Below, one piece after another: positions 17,196-26,583 of a DNA stretch of 64,000 nucleotides (the first letter of the stretch is position 1; every line of letters starts with the position of its first letter). Source of the DNA: JBEHWX01 sp048498995 (GTDB lineage: Bacteria > Bacteroidota > Ignavibacteria > OLB7); assembly GCA_048498995.1 (NCBI GenBank), contig JBEHWX010000004.1, positions 1-64,000 of the forward strand, written 5' to 3'. The notes beneath the pieces were generated by a model. It had not been told where the DNA came from and did no database searches. It saw only the letters and a program-made list of their open reading frames with translations. The position numbers were made by a program, and so were the translations under genes.

Positions 17196-18170
17196 TTACG
17201 CGTTCCGCTTCAGGGCGAACTCCACGAAGGTCAGCAGGGAGCGCTTGGCCGGGCCGTCCGGGAAGGGGGCAATCGCCTCGCGCGCGCGGGCGCAATACTC
17301 CACCGCCGTCTTCTCGGCGTAGACCAGCCCGCCATACTGCGTCACGAACTCGCGCACCGCGCGCGACCGCTCCTCGGATTCCTCCCCCTTCTTGATCAGC
17401 CCGAGAATCCGCTTCGACTCCCGGCGCGGCGCGTTGTTGATCGAGTGGATCAGCGGCAGCGTCAGCTTCTTCTCCTTCAGATCGTTGCCGGTCGGCTTGC
17501 CGATGACGTCGCCGGAGGAAACGTAGTCGAAGATGTCGTCCCGGATCTGGAAGGCGATGCCGACCATCTCGCCGTAGGTCTTCAGCGCCTGGCGCGCCTC
17601 CAGATCGTTCGTGGCGCTGGTGGCCCCGAGCGCGCAGCAGGTGGCGATCAGCGACGCGGTCTTGTCGGAGATGATCCGGAAGTACTCCTCCTCCCGGATA
17701 TCGAGCTTCCGCGACTTCTGGATCTGCAGCAGCTCCCCCTCGCTCATCCGTCGGACGGCGTCGGAGGTGAGCTTCAGGAACTCGAACTCGTCATGCTCGA
17801 TCGCCACCAGCAGGCCGCGCGAGAGGAGGTAATCGCCGACGAGCACCGCCACCTTGTTCTTCCAGACGGCGTTGATCGAGGGGAAGCCGCGCCGCTCGTC
17901 CGCCTCGTCGACCACGTCGTCGTGAACGAGGGTCGCGGTGTGGAGCAGCTCCACCATCGTGGCGGCCACGTAGGAGCGCTGGGAAACCCCGCCGGCCACC
18001 TCGGCCGCCAGGAGCACGAGGATCGGGCGAACCTGCTTCCCCTTCTGGCGGAGAATGTAGCGGACCACCGTGTCGAGCAGCAGAATCTTCGACTGCATCG
18101 AGCCGCGGAAGAAGCGCCGGAACTCCTTGAGATGGGGGTCGATCGGTCGCGAGATCGTAGAAAGATCCAT
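17196..18170 (-). CDS. Polyprenyl diphosphate synthase (trans-type)
   Basis: 324 residues. Both aspartate-rich motifs are present: first DDVVDEADERRG (DDxxD with the downstream RR) and second QIRDDIFDYV (DDxxD), plus the KGKQVRP entry. The enzyme adds isopentenyl units to an allylic starter; residues before the first motif (VELLHTATLVHDD) are small, consistent with a long-chain product such as the octaprenyl tail of menaquinone or ubiquinone. Chain length is inferred. The ATG at 18170 gives the family length; an upstream start at 18344 would add 58 residues of basic low-complexity sequence. It lies downstream of tatC on the same strand. Confidence 0.9.
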   Translation of the reverse strand: MDLSTISRPIDPHLKEFRRFFRGSMQSKILLLDTVVRYILRQKGKQVRPILVLLAAEVAGGVSQRSYVAATMVELLHTATLVHDDVVDEADERRGFPSINAVWKNKVAVLVGDYLLSRGLLVAIEHDEFEFLKLTSDAVRRMSEGELLQIQKSRKLDIREEEYFRIISDKTASLIATCCALGATSATNDLEARQALKTYGEMVGIAFQIRDDIFDYVSSGDVIGKPTGNDLKEKKLTLPLIHSINNAPRRESKRILGLIKKGEESEERSRAVREFVTQYGGLVYAEKTAVEYCARAREAIAPFPDGPAKRSLLTFVEFALKRNA

Positions 18171-18353
18171 AGGTAAAGGGTCGGTTTCGAGGAGGGAGCG
18201 GCGCGTGTCCGCCGGCCCTCGGGGCGCCGGGAGAGAGAGAAAACGGGTCGCGCTGCTCCCGGCGCGGGCAACGGAGATACGAAGGAGCGGCGCCGCCCGG
18301 CGCCATGGCCAGGAGCTCGGCCCGCCGTCACGGCCAGCCGTCACCGTCCGGCG

Positions 18354-19349
18354 TTACTGCTCGGCGTTGGCCTGGCGGAGCGATTCGGCGTGCTGACGTC
18401 CGGCCGTTTTGGCCACGAGGATGCTGATCTCGTAGAGCGCGTAGAGCGGAACCGCCAGCAGCAGCTGGTTGACCGGGTCGGCCGTCGGCGTGATCACCGC
18501 GGCCGCGATCAGGATCACCACCGCCGCGTGGCGGCGATAGGTCCGGAGGAACTTGGAGGTCACCAGGCCGAAGCGCGCCAGCGCGTAGCTGAGCATCGGC
18601 ATTTCGAAGACCACGCCGCAGACCAGGATCAGCCCCAGCACCATGCTGAAGTAGGAGGAGACGCCGATGGCGTTCTCGATTCCGTGGAAGGCCACCTGGG
18701 TGGTCACCTGCAGCGAGGTTGGCACCAGCACGAAATAGGCGAAGACCACGCCGGTGAGGAAGCAGACGATCGTGGCCAGCCCCACGTAGAGGGCCATCCG
18801 CCGCTCGACCTTGTAGAGGCCGGGGCGGACGAACTGCCAGAACTGCCAGAGGATGAACGGAATGGCGAGGATCAGTCCGCAGATCAGCACCACCTGGAGG
18901 GCGAGCGTGATCTGTCCCATCGGCTCGAAGTTCCTGAGCACCAGCGGAGGGGTCATCCGGTGGGCCGGCCCGAGCAGCACGTTCTCGATCAGCTGGTCCA
19001 GATAGAACGCGCAGATCGACGACGTGATGATCAAGGCCACCAGCGACTTGATGATCCGGGAGCGGAGCTCCTCGAGATGATCGAAGAAGCCCATCTCGCC
19101 GCCGTTCCCCTCCTCGTCGTCGAAGACGAACTCCGACGGATCGGTCTCGTCGCGACGCTCGATGCTCCCCTCCGGCGCCGGCCGGGGAGGACTCCAGCGC
19201 TCCGGCTGGGAAGCGGTATCCGGCTCGCCGAGATGATCGTATTCCGGAGCCTCGGAGCGCATCGGCTCCCCCTCCGGGCGGCGAGGCTCCCTCGATGCGC
19301 CGGCATCTCCCCCGGAGGGGAGATCATGGTCGTCGGGAGGAAATGACAT
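18354..19349 (-). CDS. tatC: Sec-independent protein translocase TatC
   Basis: 331 residues. TatC is the multispanning receptor for twin-arginine signal peptides. The core starts at residue 86 (MGFFDHLEELRSRI, the conserved HLEELR motif) and has six hydrophobic segments with FxxFPLxxW-like and FELP-like elements (CGVVFEMPMLSYAL). Residues 1-85 form an acidic, proline-rich extension absent from typical 240-270 residue TatC; a start at the Met of the core (19094) is the alternative. The Rieske protein at 6204 is a candidate Tat substrate in this window. tatA/tatB are not adjacent. Confidence 0.9.
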   Translation of the reverse strand: MSFPPDDHDLPSGGDAGASREPRRPEGEPMRSEAPEYDHLGEPDTASQPERWSPPRPAPEGSIERRDETDPSEFVFDDEEGNGGEMGFFDHLEELRSRIIKSLVALIITSSICAFYLDQLIENVLLGPAHRMTPPLVLRNFEPMGQITLALQVVLICGLILAIPFILWQFWQFVRPGLYKVERRMALYVGLATIVCFLTGVVFAYFVLVPTSLQVTTQVAFHGIENAIGVSSYFSMVLGLILVCGVVFEMPMLSYALARFGLVTSKFLRTYRRHAAVVILIAAAVITPTADPVNQLLLAVPLYALYEISILVAKTAGRQHAESLRQANAEQ

Positions 19350-19525
19350 GTCGTGCCAATGAGTTGGATACTGAGAACGTCGGGGAGCGCCGCCCCCGCG
19401 GCGCCCGACCCGGTCCCGGTGGATCGATCCACGCGGACCGTTCGCGGGCTGCGTCTGCTTCGGGCTCCATGATCGTTCGCGGACTCACGCCCCGGCCTCT
19501 CGAGCCGAGGCGCTTCCGCGTTGCC

Positions 19526-20869
19526 TCAGGCCGTGGCTTCGGCGGGGAGCTCCGGCCCGGGGCCGACCTCCCGAAGAAGCTCGGTATAGAGCGGGAAGCC
19601 GTTGCAGAACTCCCGTACTTCCTCCCGGACGGTCGCCTGGAGTCCGGTATTGTCCATGTCGCTCAGCACGCGGTCGATGAACGTCGCGATCTGCGCCATC
19701 TGCGGCTCGCGGAGCCCGCGCGTGGTCATCGCCGGCGTTCCCAGGCGGATGCCGGAGGTGATCAGCGGCGACTTGTCGTCGAACGGGACGCCGTTCTTGT
19801 TGCAGGTGATGCCGGCGTGGTCGAGCGCGATCTCGGCCGCCTTGCCGGTGATGTTCCGGTTCCGGAGGTCGACCAGCATCAGGTGGTTGTCGGTGCCGCC
19901 GGAGACGATCGTGTAGCCACGCTCGGCCAGCGCCGCGGCCAACGCCTGCGCGTTCCGGATCACCTGCTCGCCGTAGGCGCGGAAATCATCGCCGAGCGCC
20001 TCGCCGAAGGCCACCGCCTTGGCGGCGATCACGTGCATCAGCGGTCCCCCCTGAATGCCCGGCATCACCCAGCTATCGATGATCTCCGACATCATCTTCG
20101 TCCGCCCGGACTTCGGCGCGGTGAGGCCGAACGGGTTCTCGAAGTCCTTGCCGAGGAGGATCATCCCGCCGCGCGGGCCGCGCAGGGTCTTGTGCGTGGT
20201 GGAGGTCACCACGTGGCAGTGCTCGATCGGGGAGTCCAGCAGCCCCTTGGCGATCAGGCCGGCCGGATGGGCGATATCGGCCATCAGGAACGCGCCCACC
20301 TCGCGGGCGATCTCGCCGAAGGTCTTGTAGTCGATGTTCCGGCTGTAGGCCGAGGCGCCCACGGTGATCATCTTCGGGTTGTGCTGGCGCGCCATGTCCC
20401 GCACGGCGTCGTAGTCGATCCGCCCCGTCTCCCGATCGACGCCGTAGGCGACGAAGTTGTAGAACTTGCCGGAGAAGTTCACCGGCGAGCCGTGCGTCAG
20501 GTGGCCGCCGTGGGCGAGGTTCATGCCGAGGACCGTGTCGCCGTGCTGCAGGAAGGAGAAGTAGGTGGCCATGTTGGCCGAGCTTCCCGAATGCGGCTGC
20601 ACGTTGGCGTACTCGGCGCCGAAGAGCTTCCTCACCCGGTCCTGCGCCAGCGACTCGGCCACGTCCACCCACTCGCAGCCGCCGTAGAAGCGGCGGCCGG
20701 GGTAGCCCTCGGCGTACTTGTTGGTCAGCACCGAGCCCTGTGCCTCGAGCACCGCGCGGCTGGTGAAGTTCTCGCTGGCGATCAGCTCGATCTTGTCGTT
20801 CTGGCGATGAAGCTCACCGGCGACCGCCGTGAAGAGCTCCGGGTCCTGGTTGCGAAGATTCTCGTACAT
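19526..20869 (-). CDS. glyA: Serine hydroxymethyltransferase
   Basis: 447 residues. A PLP enzyme that interconverts serine and glycine and charges tetrahydrofolate with a one-carbon unit. Signatures: N-terminal IELIASENFTS, YAEGYPGRRFYGGCEWVD, the PLP lysine in VTSTTHKTLRGPRGGMIL, and IRLGTPAMTTRG near the C-terminus. The enzyme feeds folD (60830) and purine synthesis (purD here). It follows rpiB by 95 bases on the same strand. Confidence 0.96.
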   Translation of the reverse strand: MYENLRNQDPELFTAVAGELHRQNDKIELIASENFTSRAVLEAQGSVLTNKYAEGYPGRRFYGGCEWVDVAESLAQDRVRKLFGAEYANVQPHSGSSANMATYFSFLQHGDTVLGMNLAHGGHLTHGSPVNFSGKFYNFVAYGVDRETGRIDYDAVRDMARQHNPKMITVGASAYSRNIDYKTFGEIAREVGAFLMADIAHPAGLIAKGLLDSPIEHCHVVTSTTHKTLRGPRGGMILLGKDFENPFGLTAPKSGRTKMMSEIIDSWVMPGIQGGPLMHVIAAKAVAFGEALGDDFRAYGEQVIRNAQALAAALAERGYTIVSGGTDNHLMLVDLRNRNITGKAAEIALDHAGITCNKNGVPFDDKSPLITSGIRLGTPAMTTRGLREPQMAQIATFIDRVLSDMDNTGLQATVREEVREFCNGFPLYTELLREVGPGPELPAEATA

Positions 20870-20964
20870 CGAACCTCTGAATCTCGTGTAGTGTGCGCTG
20901 CTGTTGACGTGACGAACCGACCGCGATCCGTCGGATCGACGGGCGATCGCTCGGCGGCGGGCGA

Positions 20965-21414
20965 TCAGCGCCCGGTGAGGGAGTGGATCTTGCCGACGCG
21001 GCGAAGATGGCGCTCGTCCGGGGAGCCGGGGGTCTCCAGGAACGCCTCGACGATCCCGCGAGCGGTCTCCCAGTCCACCAGCCGCTCGCCGAGCGTCAGG
21101 ACATTGGCGTGATTGTGCTCGCGCGCCAGCCGGGCCATCTCAGGCGTCAGGCAGTTGGCCGCGCGGACCCCCTCGGACTTGTTGGCCACGATCGAGACGC
21201 CGATGCCGGAGCCGCAGACGAGGATGCCGAGCTCGGCCCGTCCGGTGGCCACCGCCTCGGCCGCCGCGTGGGCGTAATCCGGGTAGTCGGTCGATGCGGT
21301 CGAGCTGGTGCCGAAGTCGATCACCTCGCGCCCCTCGGCGCGGAGCATCTCGGCGATCCGGTTCTTGTAGTCGAGTCCGCCATGGTCGGCGGCCAGAGCG
21401 ATGGGCTTGGACAT
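20965..21414 (-). CDS. rpiB: Ribose-5-phosphate isomerase B
   Basis: 149 residues, the usual RpiB length. It interconverts ribulose 5-phosphate and ribose 5-phosphate. Signatures: ALAADHGGLDYKN (phosphate and substrate contacts), the active-site cysteine in VCGSGIGVSIVANK, and AREHNHANVLTLGERL. It is the first gene of the minus-strand run that continues into glyA and tatC. A -7 element lies about 85 bases upstream. Confidence 0.94.
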   Translation of the reverse strand: MSKPIALAADHGGLDYKNRIAEMLRAEGREVIDFGTSSTASTDYPDYAHAAAEAVATGRAELGILVCGSGIGVSIVANKSEGVRAANCLTPEMARLAREHNHANVLTLGERLVDWETARGIVEAFLETPGSPDERHLRRVGKIHSLTGR

Positions 21415-21495
21415 CTGAATCGTTGCTGAATCTCAGCGGAAGGTCGGAAAGGGGACCTCCGGCGCCATCCGGCCGCCGGAGCACGCAAAGAGGGA

Positions 21496-21503
21496 CAAAT
21501 ATA
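21496..21503 (-). promoter_or_regulatory. Candidate -7 element for rpiB (TATATTTG)
   Basis: Exact TAnnTTTG on the minus strand, about 85 bases before the rpiB ATG. A -33 TTG at the expected spacing is not evident. Confidence 0.35.
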
Positions 21504-21642
21504 CGGAAGTTTGCTCCCACGGGGCCGGCAATGCCCCGGTTCGCGCGGGCTTGCCCGGCGATGACGCCGCCGTCCGTGATACGCGTGAAGCGGGGGAAGA
21601 TCGTGGCCGGTCGGACCCGACGCGCGCCATGGCGCTATGGCC

Positions 21643-21687
21643 GGGCGATGAAGTCGCGGGCGATGAGGTCGCGGGCGATGAGGTCGC
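21643..21687. repeat. 15-bp tandem repeat, three copies
   Basis: Unit GGGCGATGAGGTCGC, three head-to-tail copies at 21643, 21658 and 21673, the first with one difference. It lies between rpiB and the PorV/PorQ-like gene. Confidence 0.8.
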
Positions 21688-21700
21688 GGGGGAGGGGGGC

Positions 21701-22705
21701 TCAGGGAAACCTAGCAGTGAAGGTGACGTGATGGGTGATGTCGCCGAGCTCGTAGTCACGGCGCACCGCGTAGTCCAGCCGGAGCTCCGGCGTGTACTCG
21801 GTGCTGATCGCGTAGGAGAAGCCCCCCGAGATGTCGCCGAGCGTGTTCAGTCCGGCCCGGAGCGCCAGCGGGATCTCCTCCAGCGGCTTGACCTCCCCGG
21901 CCAGTCCGAAGGTTGGGAGGGAATCGTGCTGCGAGGTTCTGACCTCCGCGGCCACCAGCCAGTAGGCGGTCGGGCGAACCCGTGAGACCATCTCGATGCC
22001 GGTCGGGTCCGGCCGCGCGCGGTCGATCCGCTGGGCCAGCGGGTGAAGGTAGAGCGCGCCGAGCCTGGTGTTCCAGGGGATCAGGTCACGCGTCCCCTCC
22101 TCGAGCGCGGAGCCGACCTCGCCGGCGATGTTGTTGAGCGCGAGGGAGAAAAAGAGCCGGTTCCGGAAGGCGATGGTGCCGGAAAGGTCGATGCTGTAGC
22201 CGCTGGCGCCGGCCTCCACGCCGATCACGTCGCTCCGGATGTAGCGGACGGTGGCCCCCACGCTGCCGGGCCCGATCGACAGGCCGCCGCCGAGGGCGAC
22301 CGCGAGCTGCTGATAGTCCATCGTGCCGGCGGCGCGTCCGTCGCTCGGCCGCCGCGAGATGTCGTCGACGCCGTAGCGGAGCACGCTGATGCCGATCCCG
22401 GAGATACCGTTGAAGCCGTAGCCGGCGCCGAGGAATGCGATCCGCTGGCCGAACGGGAGCACGCTGGTGCCGAGCGTCACGCTCGGCTCCTCGAGCCCGG
22501 AGAGGGCCGCGGCGTTGCTGAAGATCGCCGAGGCATCCACCCGGAACGGATCGAACGCTCCCCCCATGCCGACCTCCCGCGCCGGCGCCGGGCGTCGGAG
22601 CAGCCCGCCGGCATAGCCTCCGACCGGCTGCGCCACGGCTCCGGCCGCCGCGACCAGCAGCAGGCCGACGACCTGGAGGAGCATGCGGGATCGGATCAGG
22701 AGCAT
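21701..22705 (-). CDS. PorV/PorQ-like outer-membrane beta-barrel protein
   Basis: 334 residues. A signal peptide ends near AVAQP. The start of the mature part carries the family hallmark AREVGMGGAFDPFRVDASAIFSNAAAL, followed by alternating aromatic/glycine beta strands to a C-terminal aromatic-type end (VTFTARFP). PorV shuttles T9SS cargo for sorting-domain removal and PorQ is related; which of the two, or a FadL-type relative, cannot be settled. It is the third gene after a T9SS cargo and a sorting-domain-only protein, which supports a T9SS role. Initiation may also occur at the second Met, at 22684. Confidence 0.75.
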   Translation of the reverse strand: MLLIRSRMLLQVVGLLLVAAAGAVAQPVGGYAGGLLRRPAPAREVGMGGAFDPFRVDASAIFSNAAALSGLEEPSVTLGTSVLPFGQRIAFLGAGYGFNGISGIGISVLRYGVDDISRRPSDGRAAGTMDYQQLAVALGGGLSIGPGSVGATVRYIRSDVIGVEAGASGYSIDLSGTIAFRNRLFFSLALNNIAGEVGSALEEGTRDLIPWNTRLGALYLHPLAQRIDRARPDPTGIEMVSRVRPTAYWLVAAEVRTSQHDSLPTFGLAGEVKPLEEIPLALRAGLNTLGDISGGFSYAISTEYTPELRLDYAVRRDYELGDITHHVTFTARFP

Positions 22706-22805
22706 CGGACGAGTGCGAGGTAAGAAATGGCGGAGCCGGACGAATCCGGCTCCATATCGATGCGATATCGATGCTCGTGCGGGCGGAACACCACGGCGCC
22801 CCGGC

Positions 22806-23210
22806 TCAGCGCGAGACCATCACCTTGTTGACGATCCGCTGGCCGTTGCACTCCAGCACCACGATATACGGGCCGCTCGGAAGGCCCCTGGTCAGAAAGC
22901 GAAACGGATAATCCCCCTTCGGAACCGAGGAGGTCGGATGTACTTCGATCAGCTTGCCGAGAATATTGAACAGCGAGACCTTCACCGGACTTGCGTCGTC
23001 GGGAAAGGAGGCGTTCAACGTCACGGTTTCGTTCTCCGCGGAGCGGACCACGCTGGCGGTCACTTCGCGAGCCTTCTTCGGGTCGGTCTGCTGGGTGATC
23101 TCTTCCTGGATCAGCACGGATGCATGCGCCTGCTGCCCCGCCTCCAGGCGGAGCGATCCGAAGAATGCCAGCAGAAGTATGGTCAGTCGTATCAATCTTC
23201 TATACGTCAC
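22806..23210 (-). CDS. Free-standing T9SS sorting-domain protein
   Basis: 134 residues: signal peptide (RRLIRLTILLLAFFGSLRLEA), a short linker of about 30 residues, then a complete Por-type C-terminal sorting domain of about 80 residues (VSLFNILGKLIEVHP, YPFRFLTRGLPSGPYIVVLE, ending VNKVMVSR). There is almost no cargo in front of the domain. It starts at a GTG that overlaps the stop of the large cargo gene as GTGA, so translation is probably coupled. Expected location is periplasm or cell surface. Its role is unknown; see findings. Confidence 0.75.
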   Translation of the reverse strand: MTYRRLIRLTILLLAFFGSLRLEAGQQAHASVLIQEEITQQTDPKKAREVTASVVRSAENETVTLNASFPDDASPVKVSLFNILGKLIEVHPTSSVPKGDYPFRFLTRGLPSGPYIVVLECNGQRIVNKVMVSR

Positions 23211-26101
23211 CGTTTCAGCACGAGGATTGGCAAAATTATCGGCTCCTGGGAGCTGGTTTCAATCACGCAAATATACGCTCCGTCGGCGACAATTTCGCCG
23301 CGGGAGTTCCGGCCGTCCCAGCTGGCTTCCCCGGCTCCGGCCTCCTGAAGCATGCCGTCGCGGATACGCCGCACCACCGATCGCGACTGGTCGTAGATCG
23401 TGATCGTGACCGTCGAGGGCTCCGGCAGCCGGTAGCGGATGGACGCGCCGGCGTCGGAGAGCGCGTTGCCCGGATGATTCGGGTCGAACGGGTTCGGCGA
23501 CACGAAGTTCTCGCGCGGCGCGGTCACCACGAACTCGCCGTGGCCGGTGGCGCAGTAGAGGTCGCTGGCCGCCTCGCAGTGGATGCAGATGGTCACGCGT
23601 CCGCTCCGGTCGGCCGGGATCGTCACCTGGACGCGTCCGTCGGCGTTGGCCACCAGCGTGTCGCGCGGCGTGCCGTCGTCCACGGTGATCCGGAGCCGGT
23701 CGCAGTCGAAATCCGCCGGGCTCCAGGAAACCGTCCGTCGGCGCGCGGCGCCGGAATCGGCCGGCGTCACCGTCAGCGTCCGCGCATGGTTCTCCACCTC
23801 CACGGCCACCGGGTCGGTGAGGAGCGCGCCCTCGGTCGGGGCGAAGCGATAGAAGAGGAAGCGGTCGGAGACGGTGTCGCAGCTCGGCGCGCTCGGGCAG
23901 CGGAGCTGCACCCGCGCGGTGATCGTCGAGCCGTCGCGCGTGATCGCCGCAGTCGTCGGCGTCCAGACCAGCGGCGAGCCGCTCCCCTGCAGCAGCCGCG
24001 CGGCGCCGTCGAAGCAGCGTGGGGTGCCGGTGATCGTCACCGTGTCTCCAAGCCGGTAGACCCTGGTCGGGTCGGCCAGCGCCGTCCCGGCGATCTCGTG
24101 CGAGCGGATCACCAGGGGCATGGGCGTGGAATCGACCACCGACGGCGTGGCCAGGTCCCGCACCAGGATCCGGTAGACGCCCCCGGGGACTGTCGAGGTG
24201 CCGAAGCGGAGCGAGTCCGGGATGGCGGTCACCGGGCGGGTGCCGACCGGTATCGTGGTCTGCCCGTCGCTCAGCTCGATGCTCACTCCCTGCTCGCCGC
24301 CGCCGACCTGGCGCCGCCATTTCACCGTCGTCGAATCTCCCTGACAGATCGCGTCCGCCGAGGCGGTGATCACGTCGAAGGGGAGGGGGAAGGGGCGGCC
24401 GATCGCGTAGGTCGACCGGGTGGTCGAGACCACGATATCGTTCTCCTGATCTCCCTCCAGATCGGCCAGCGCCACCGAGACGATCGGCGCGTCGAGCTTG
24501 AATCCCTTCACGAGGCGGAACGGCTTCGATTCGAGCGTGGGAACCGCGTAGAAATCGGGCTCGTGATAATCCTTGAGCTGGAGGATGTAGAGCGAATCCC
24601 CCTTGGCGATCACCAGCTCGGTCCGGTTGGTGGAATCGTCCACCAGATCGGCCGCCCCCATCAGCCGTCCGTCCAGCCGCTGCCGGGCGATCATGGTCAG
24701 CGGCGCGTCGCCGGGAGCCAGCAGCGAGGTGCCGAGCACGTAGATCCAGCTGGTCGGCAGCTCCGATCCGTCGAGCGAGCTCCAGGCGGCCACGATCTCC
24801 TCGTTCGTGTTGTTCGGCTGGTAGCCGGCCGGCGCGTTTCCGTCGAGATCGGCCGTGAGCACCGACCAGCCGACGTTGACCGGCAGCAGCGTCGAATCGA
24901 CGAAGTACCCCTGGCGGCTCTGGTCCGGATCGACGGCGTTGGCCAGGAAGATCCCGGCTGTTCCGGGATGGGCCGCGTCGTGGTTCTCGGTGATGATCCG
25001 GTAGGTCGGGCTGGTGCCTCCTCGCCTGAAGAGCTGCGCCACGTGATTGTGCACCGCGTCGGGCAGCTCCCCCGCGTCGGGCGGCGGCGGGATGCGCCGC
25101 GTGTCCAGGTGGATCGGCCGGGTCGGATCGTCGATCCGCAGGTTGATCGAATAGGTCGAATCGGCCCAGGTCTCCACGCCGACGGACGGACGCACCGACA
25201 CCTTCTGTCCGGTGTAGGCGGCGGTGCCGAGGGCCACCGCGTTCGTGTCCGGCTCGCCGGCGCCGCCGGACTTCACCGCGAGCGCCGGCTGCTGGGGCAG
25301 GAGCATCGGGGCGGCGGGGTAGTCCCATTCCCTGACGGCGCTGCCGGAGTTCGGGTTGTCGCTCCGGAAGTGATAGCGGAGCAGCTTGTTGGAGGCGGCC
25401 ACGCCGCGCGTCTGGAACCGGTCCTGGCTCAGGACGGCCAGGATCGCCGACTGATCCGGACGATCGGGAGGACGATAGGAGGTGATCGGGTAGAGCCGCG
25501 CCCAGCGGTTGCGCGCGCTGTCGACCACGTCACGCGGAATGCCGGCCGAGAGGGTGATCCTCGGGGCGCCGCGGCCGTCGGTCAGAAAGGCGCGGAGGGA
25601 ATCCTGGATATCGCTGCTCCCCTCCACGCCGATGCCGATCGAGGTCGGAAACGCGGTGATCGCCGTGGAGCGTCCCGTGGTATCGAACAGCCCGGTCAGT
25701 ACCGCGCGCCCTCCCGGCGGGAGAAGTCCGGCATAGGGGATCGGAGAGGTCTGCGGAAGTCCGCGGTGGGTGAGGATGGTCAGGATGTTGTCGGTCATCC
25801 CGACCACCTGCTGCTGGCGTCCGCGCTCGAGGGAGCCGACGAGGAGCGTCGACGAATTCTTGAGCGTCGTCGTCCTCCACTTGATGATCAGGTCCTTGTC
25901 GGTCTGCGATTCGGTGCGGGCGGTGAGACGCCGGTTGGCCTCCGGGGTGCCGAACGGGTACCACCAGGAGGTGCCGATCTGGGCGGCCGCGGGGGCGGGG
26001 GCGGCGAGCGCCGCCAGGAGCAACAGTATGTATCGGGGCAGATATCTCACGGCATCCAACGTCGATTGCGATACGGCCCGTCCCTTGTAGCGAAAGATCA
26101 T
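23207..26101 (-). CDS. Large secreted T9SS cargo with FG-GAP-like repeats
   Basis: 964 residues from the ATG at 26101. A signal peptide (RYLPRYILLLLAALAAPAPAAAQ) starts the protein. The middle has FG-GAP/VCBS-like blocks (VLTADLDGN, LVDDSTNRTELVIAKGD, VALADLEGDQENDIVVS), suggesting a beta-propeller. Several Ig-like stretches with paired cysteines follow. The last 85 residues are a FlgD-like/T9SS sorting domain (SPNPFDPN, IRYRLPEPSTVTITIYD, DGAYICVIETS). An upstream in-frame start at 26596 would add 165 basic, low-complexity residues and is rejected. First gene of a coupled set with the sorting-domain protein and the PorV/PorQ-like barrel, and divergent from porX. Confidence 0.8.
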   Translation of the reverse strand: MIFRYKGRAVSQSTLDAVRYLPRYILLLLAALAAPAPAAAQIGTSWWYPFGTPEANRRLTARTESQTDKDLIIKWRTTTLKNSSTLLVGSLERGRQQQVVGMTDNILTILTHRGLPQTSPIPYAGLLPPGGRAVLTGLFDTTGRSTAITAFPTSIGIGVEGSSDIQDSLRAFLTDGRGAPRITLSAGIPRDVVDSARNRWARLYPITSYRPPDRPDQSAILAVLSQDRFQTRGVAASNKLLRYHFRSDNPNSGSAVREWDYPAAPMLLPQQPALAVKSGGAGEPDTNAVALGTAAYTGQKVSVRPSVGVETWADSTYSINLRIDDPTRPIHLDTRRIPPPPDAGELPDAVHNHVAQLFRRGGTSPTYRIITENHDAAHPGTAGIFLANAVDPDQSRQGYFVDSTLLPVNVGWSVLTADLDGNAPAGYQPNNTNEEIVAAWSSLDGSELPTSWIYVLGTSLLAPGDAPLTMIARQRLDGRLMGAADLVDDSTNRTELVIAKGDSLYILQLKDYHEPDFYAVPTLESKPFRLVKGFKLDAPIVSVALADLEGDQENDIVVSTTRSTYAIGRPFPLPFDVITASADAICQGDSTTVKWRRQVGGGEQGVSIELSDGQTTIPVGTRPVTAIPDSLRFGTSTVPGGVYRILVRDLATPSVVDSTPMPLVIRSHEIAGTALADPTRVYRLGDTVTITGTPRCFDGAARLLQGSGSPLVWTPTTAAITRDGSTITARVQLRCPSAPSCDTVSDRFLFYRFAPTEGALLTDPVAVEVENHARTLTVTPADSGAARRRTVSWSPADFDCDRLRITVDDGTPRDTLVANADGRVQVTIPADRSGRVTICIHCEAASDLYCATGHGEFVVTAPRENFVSPNPFDPNHPGNALSDAGASIRYRLPEPSTVTITIYDQSRSVVRRIRDGMLQEAGAGEASWDGRNSRGEIVADGAYICVIETSSQEPIILPILVLKR

Positions 26102-26583
26102 CGAGGCGGAAGAGGGCCGGAGGCCGGCACGAGAGCCGGACGCCGGCATCGGAACGGACACGCGGCGCCGGATCGGCGTCACTCCTCGGCGGGGCCCGAA
26201 CGAGAAGGGCCCTGACGAGGTGTCCATGAAGGGGAGTGTCGGGAGCGAAGGAGCGTGGCGAGGGCCGTCCGCCGTCCCTCCGGGCGATCGGCCGAATATA
26301 GAGGCCGGATCGTGCAAATACGAGGGGGATTTTTCTGGAATGCGGAGATTTGGTCCGCGTGACGCTAATTTGGAGCTCTCGACGCGCTCCCGCGGGGTCG
26401 GCCGGATCGGCGCCCTGAGGATGCGCGCGCGAGGAGCCTGAAGCGTCGGGTGGCGGACCGAAGGGGCGAGGGGCCGGCGCGGAGCCTTCCGCGCGGAGCA
26501 TCGACGATCGATCGCTCCGGCATTGGGCGTCCGGCGGCGGCACGCTCGGAATATTCTGAACGTCGTAGAACAAGGATTGCTAC
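26102..26583. other. Divergent region between T9SS cargo and porX
   Basis: 482 bases, AT-richer around 26290-26380, where promoters for both directions are expected. A minus-strand TATTTG near 26318 and a plus-strand TAATTTG near 26371 resemble shortened -7 elements but neither has a spaced TTG. No gene is recognisable. Confidence 0.4.

Noticed and set aside
23120..26215. 1031-codon frame antisense to the T9SS cargo gene
   Set aside because: Arg/His/Gly-rich, no signal peptide or domain; the opposite frame has a signal peptide and a sorting domain.
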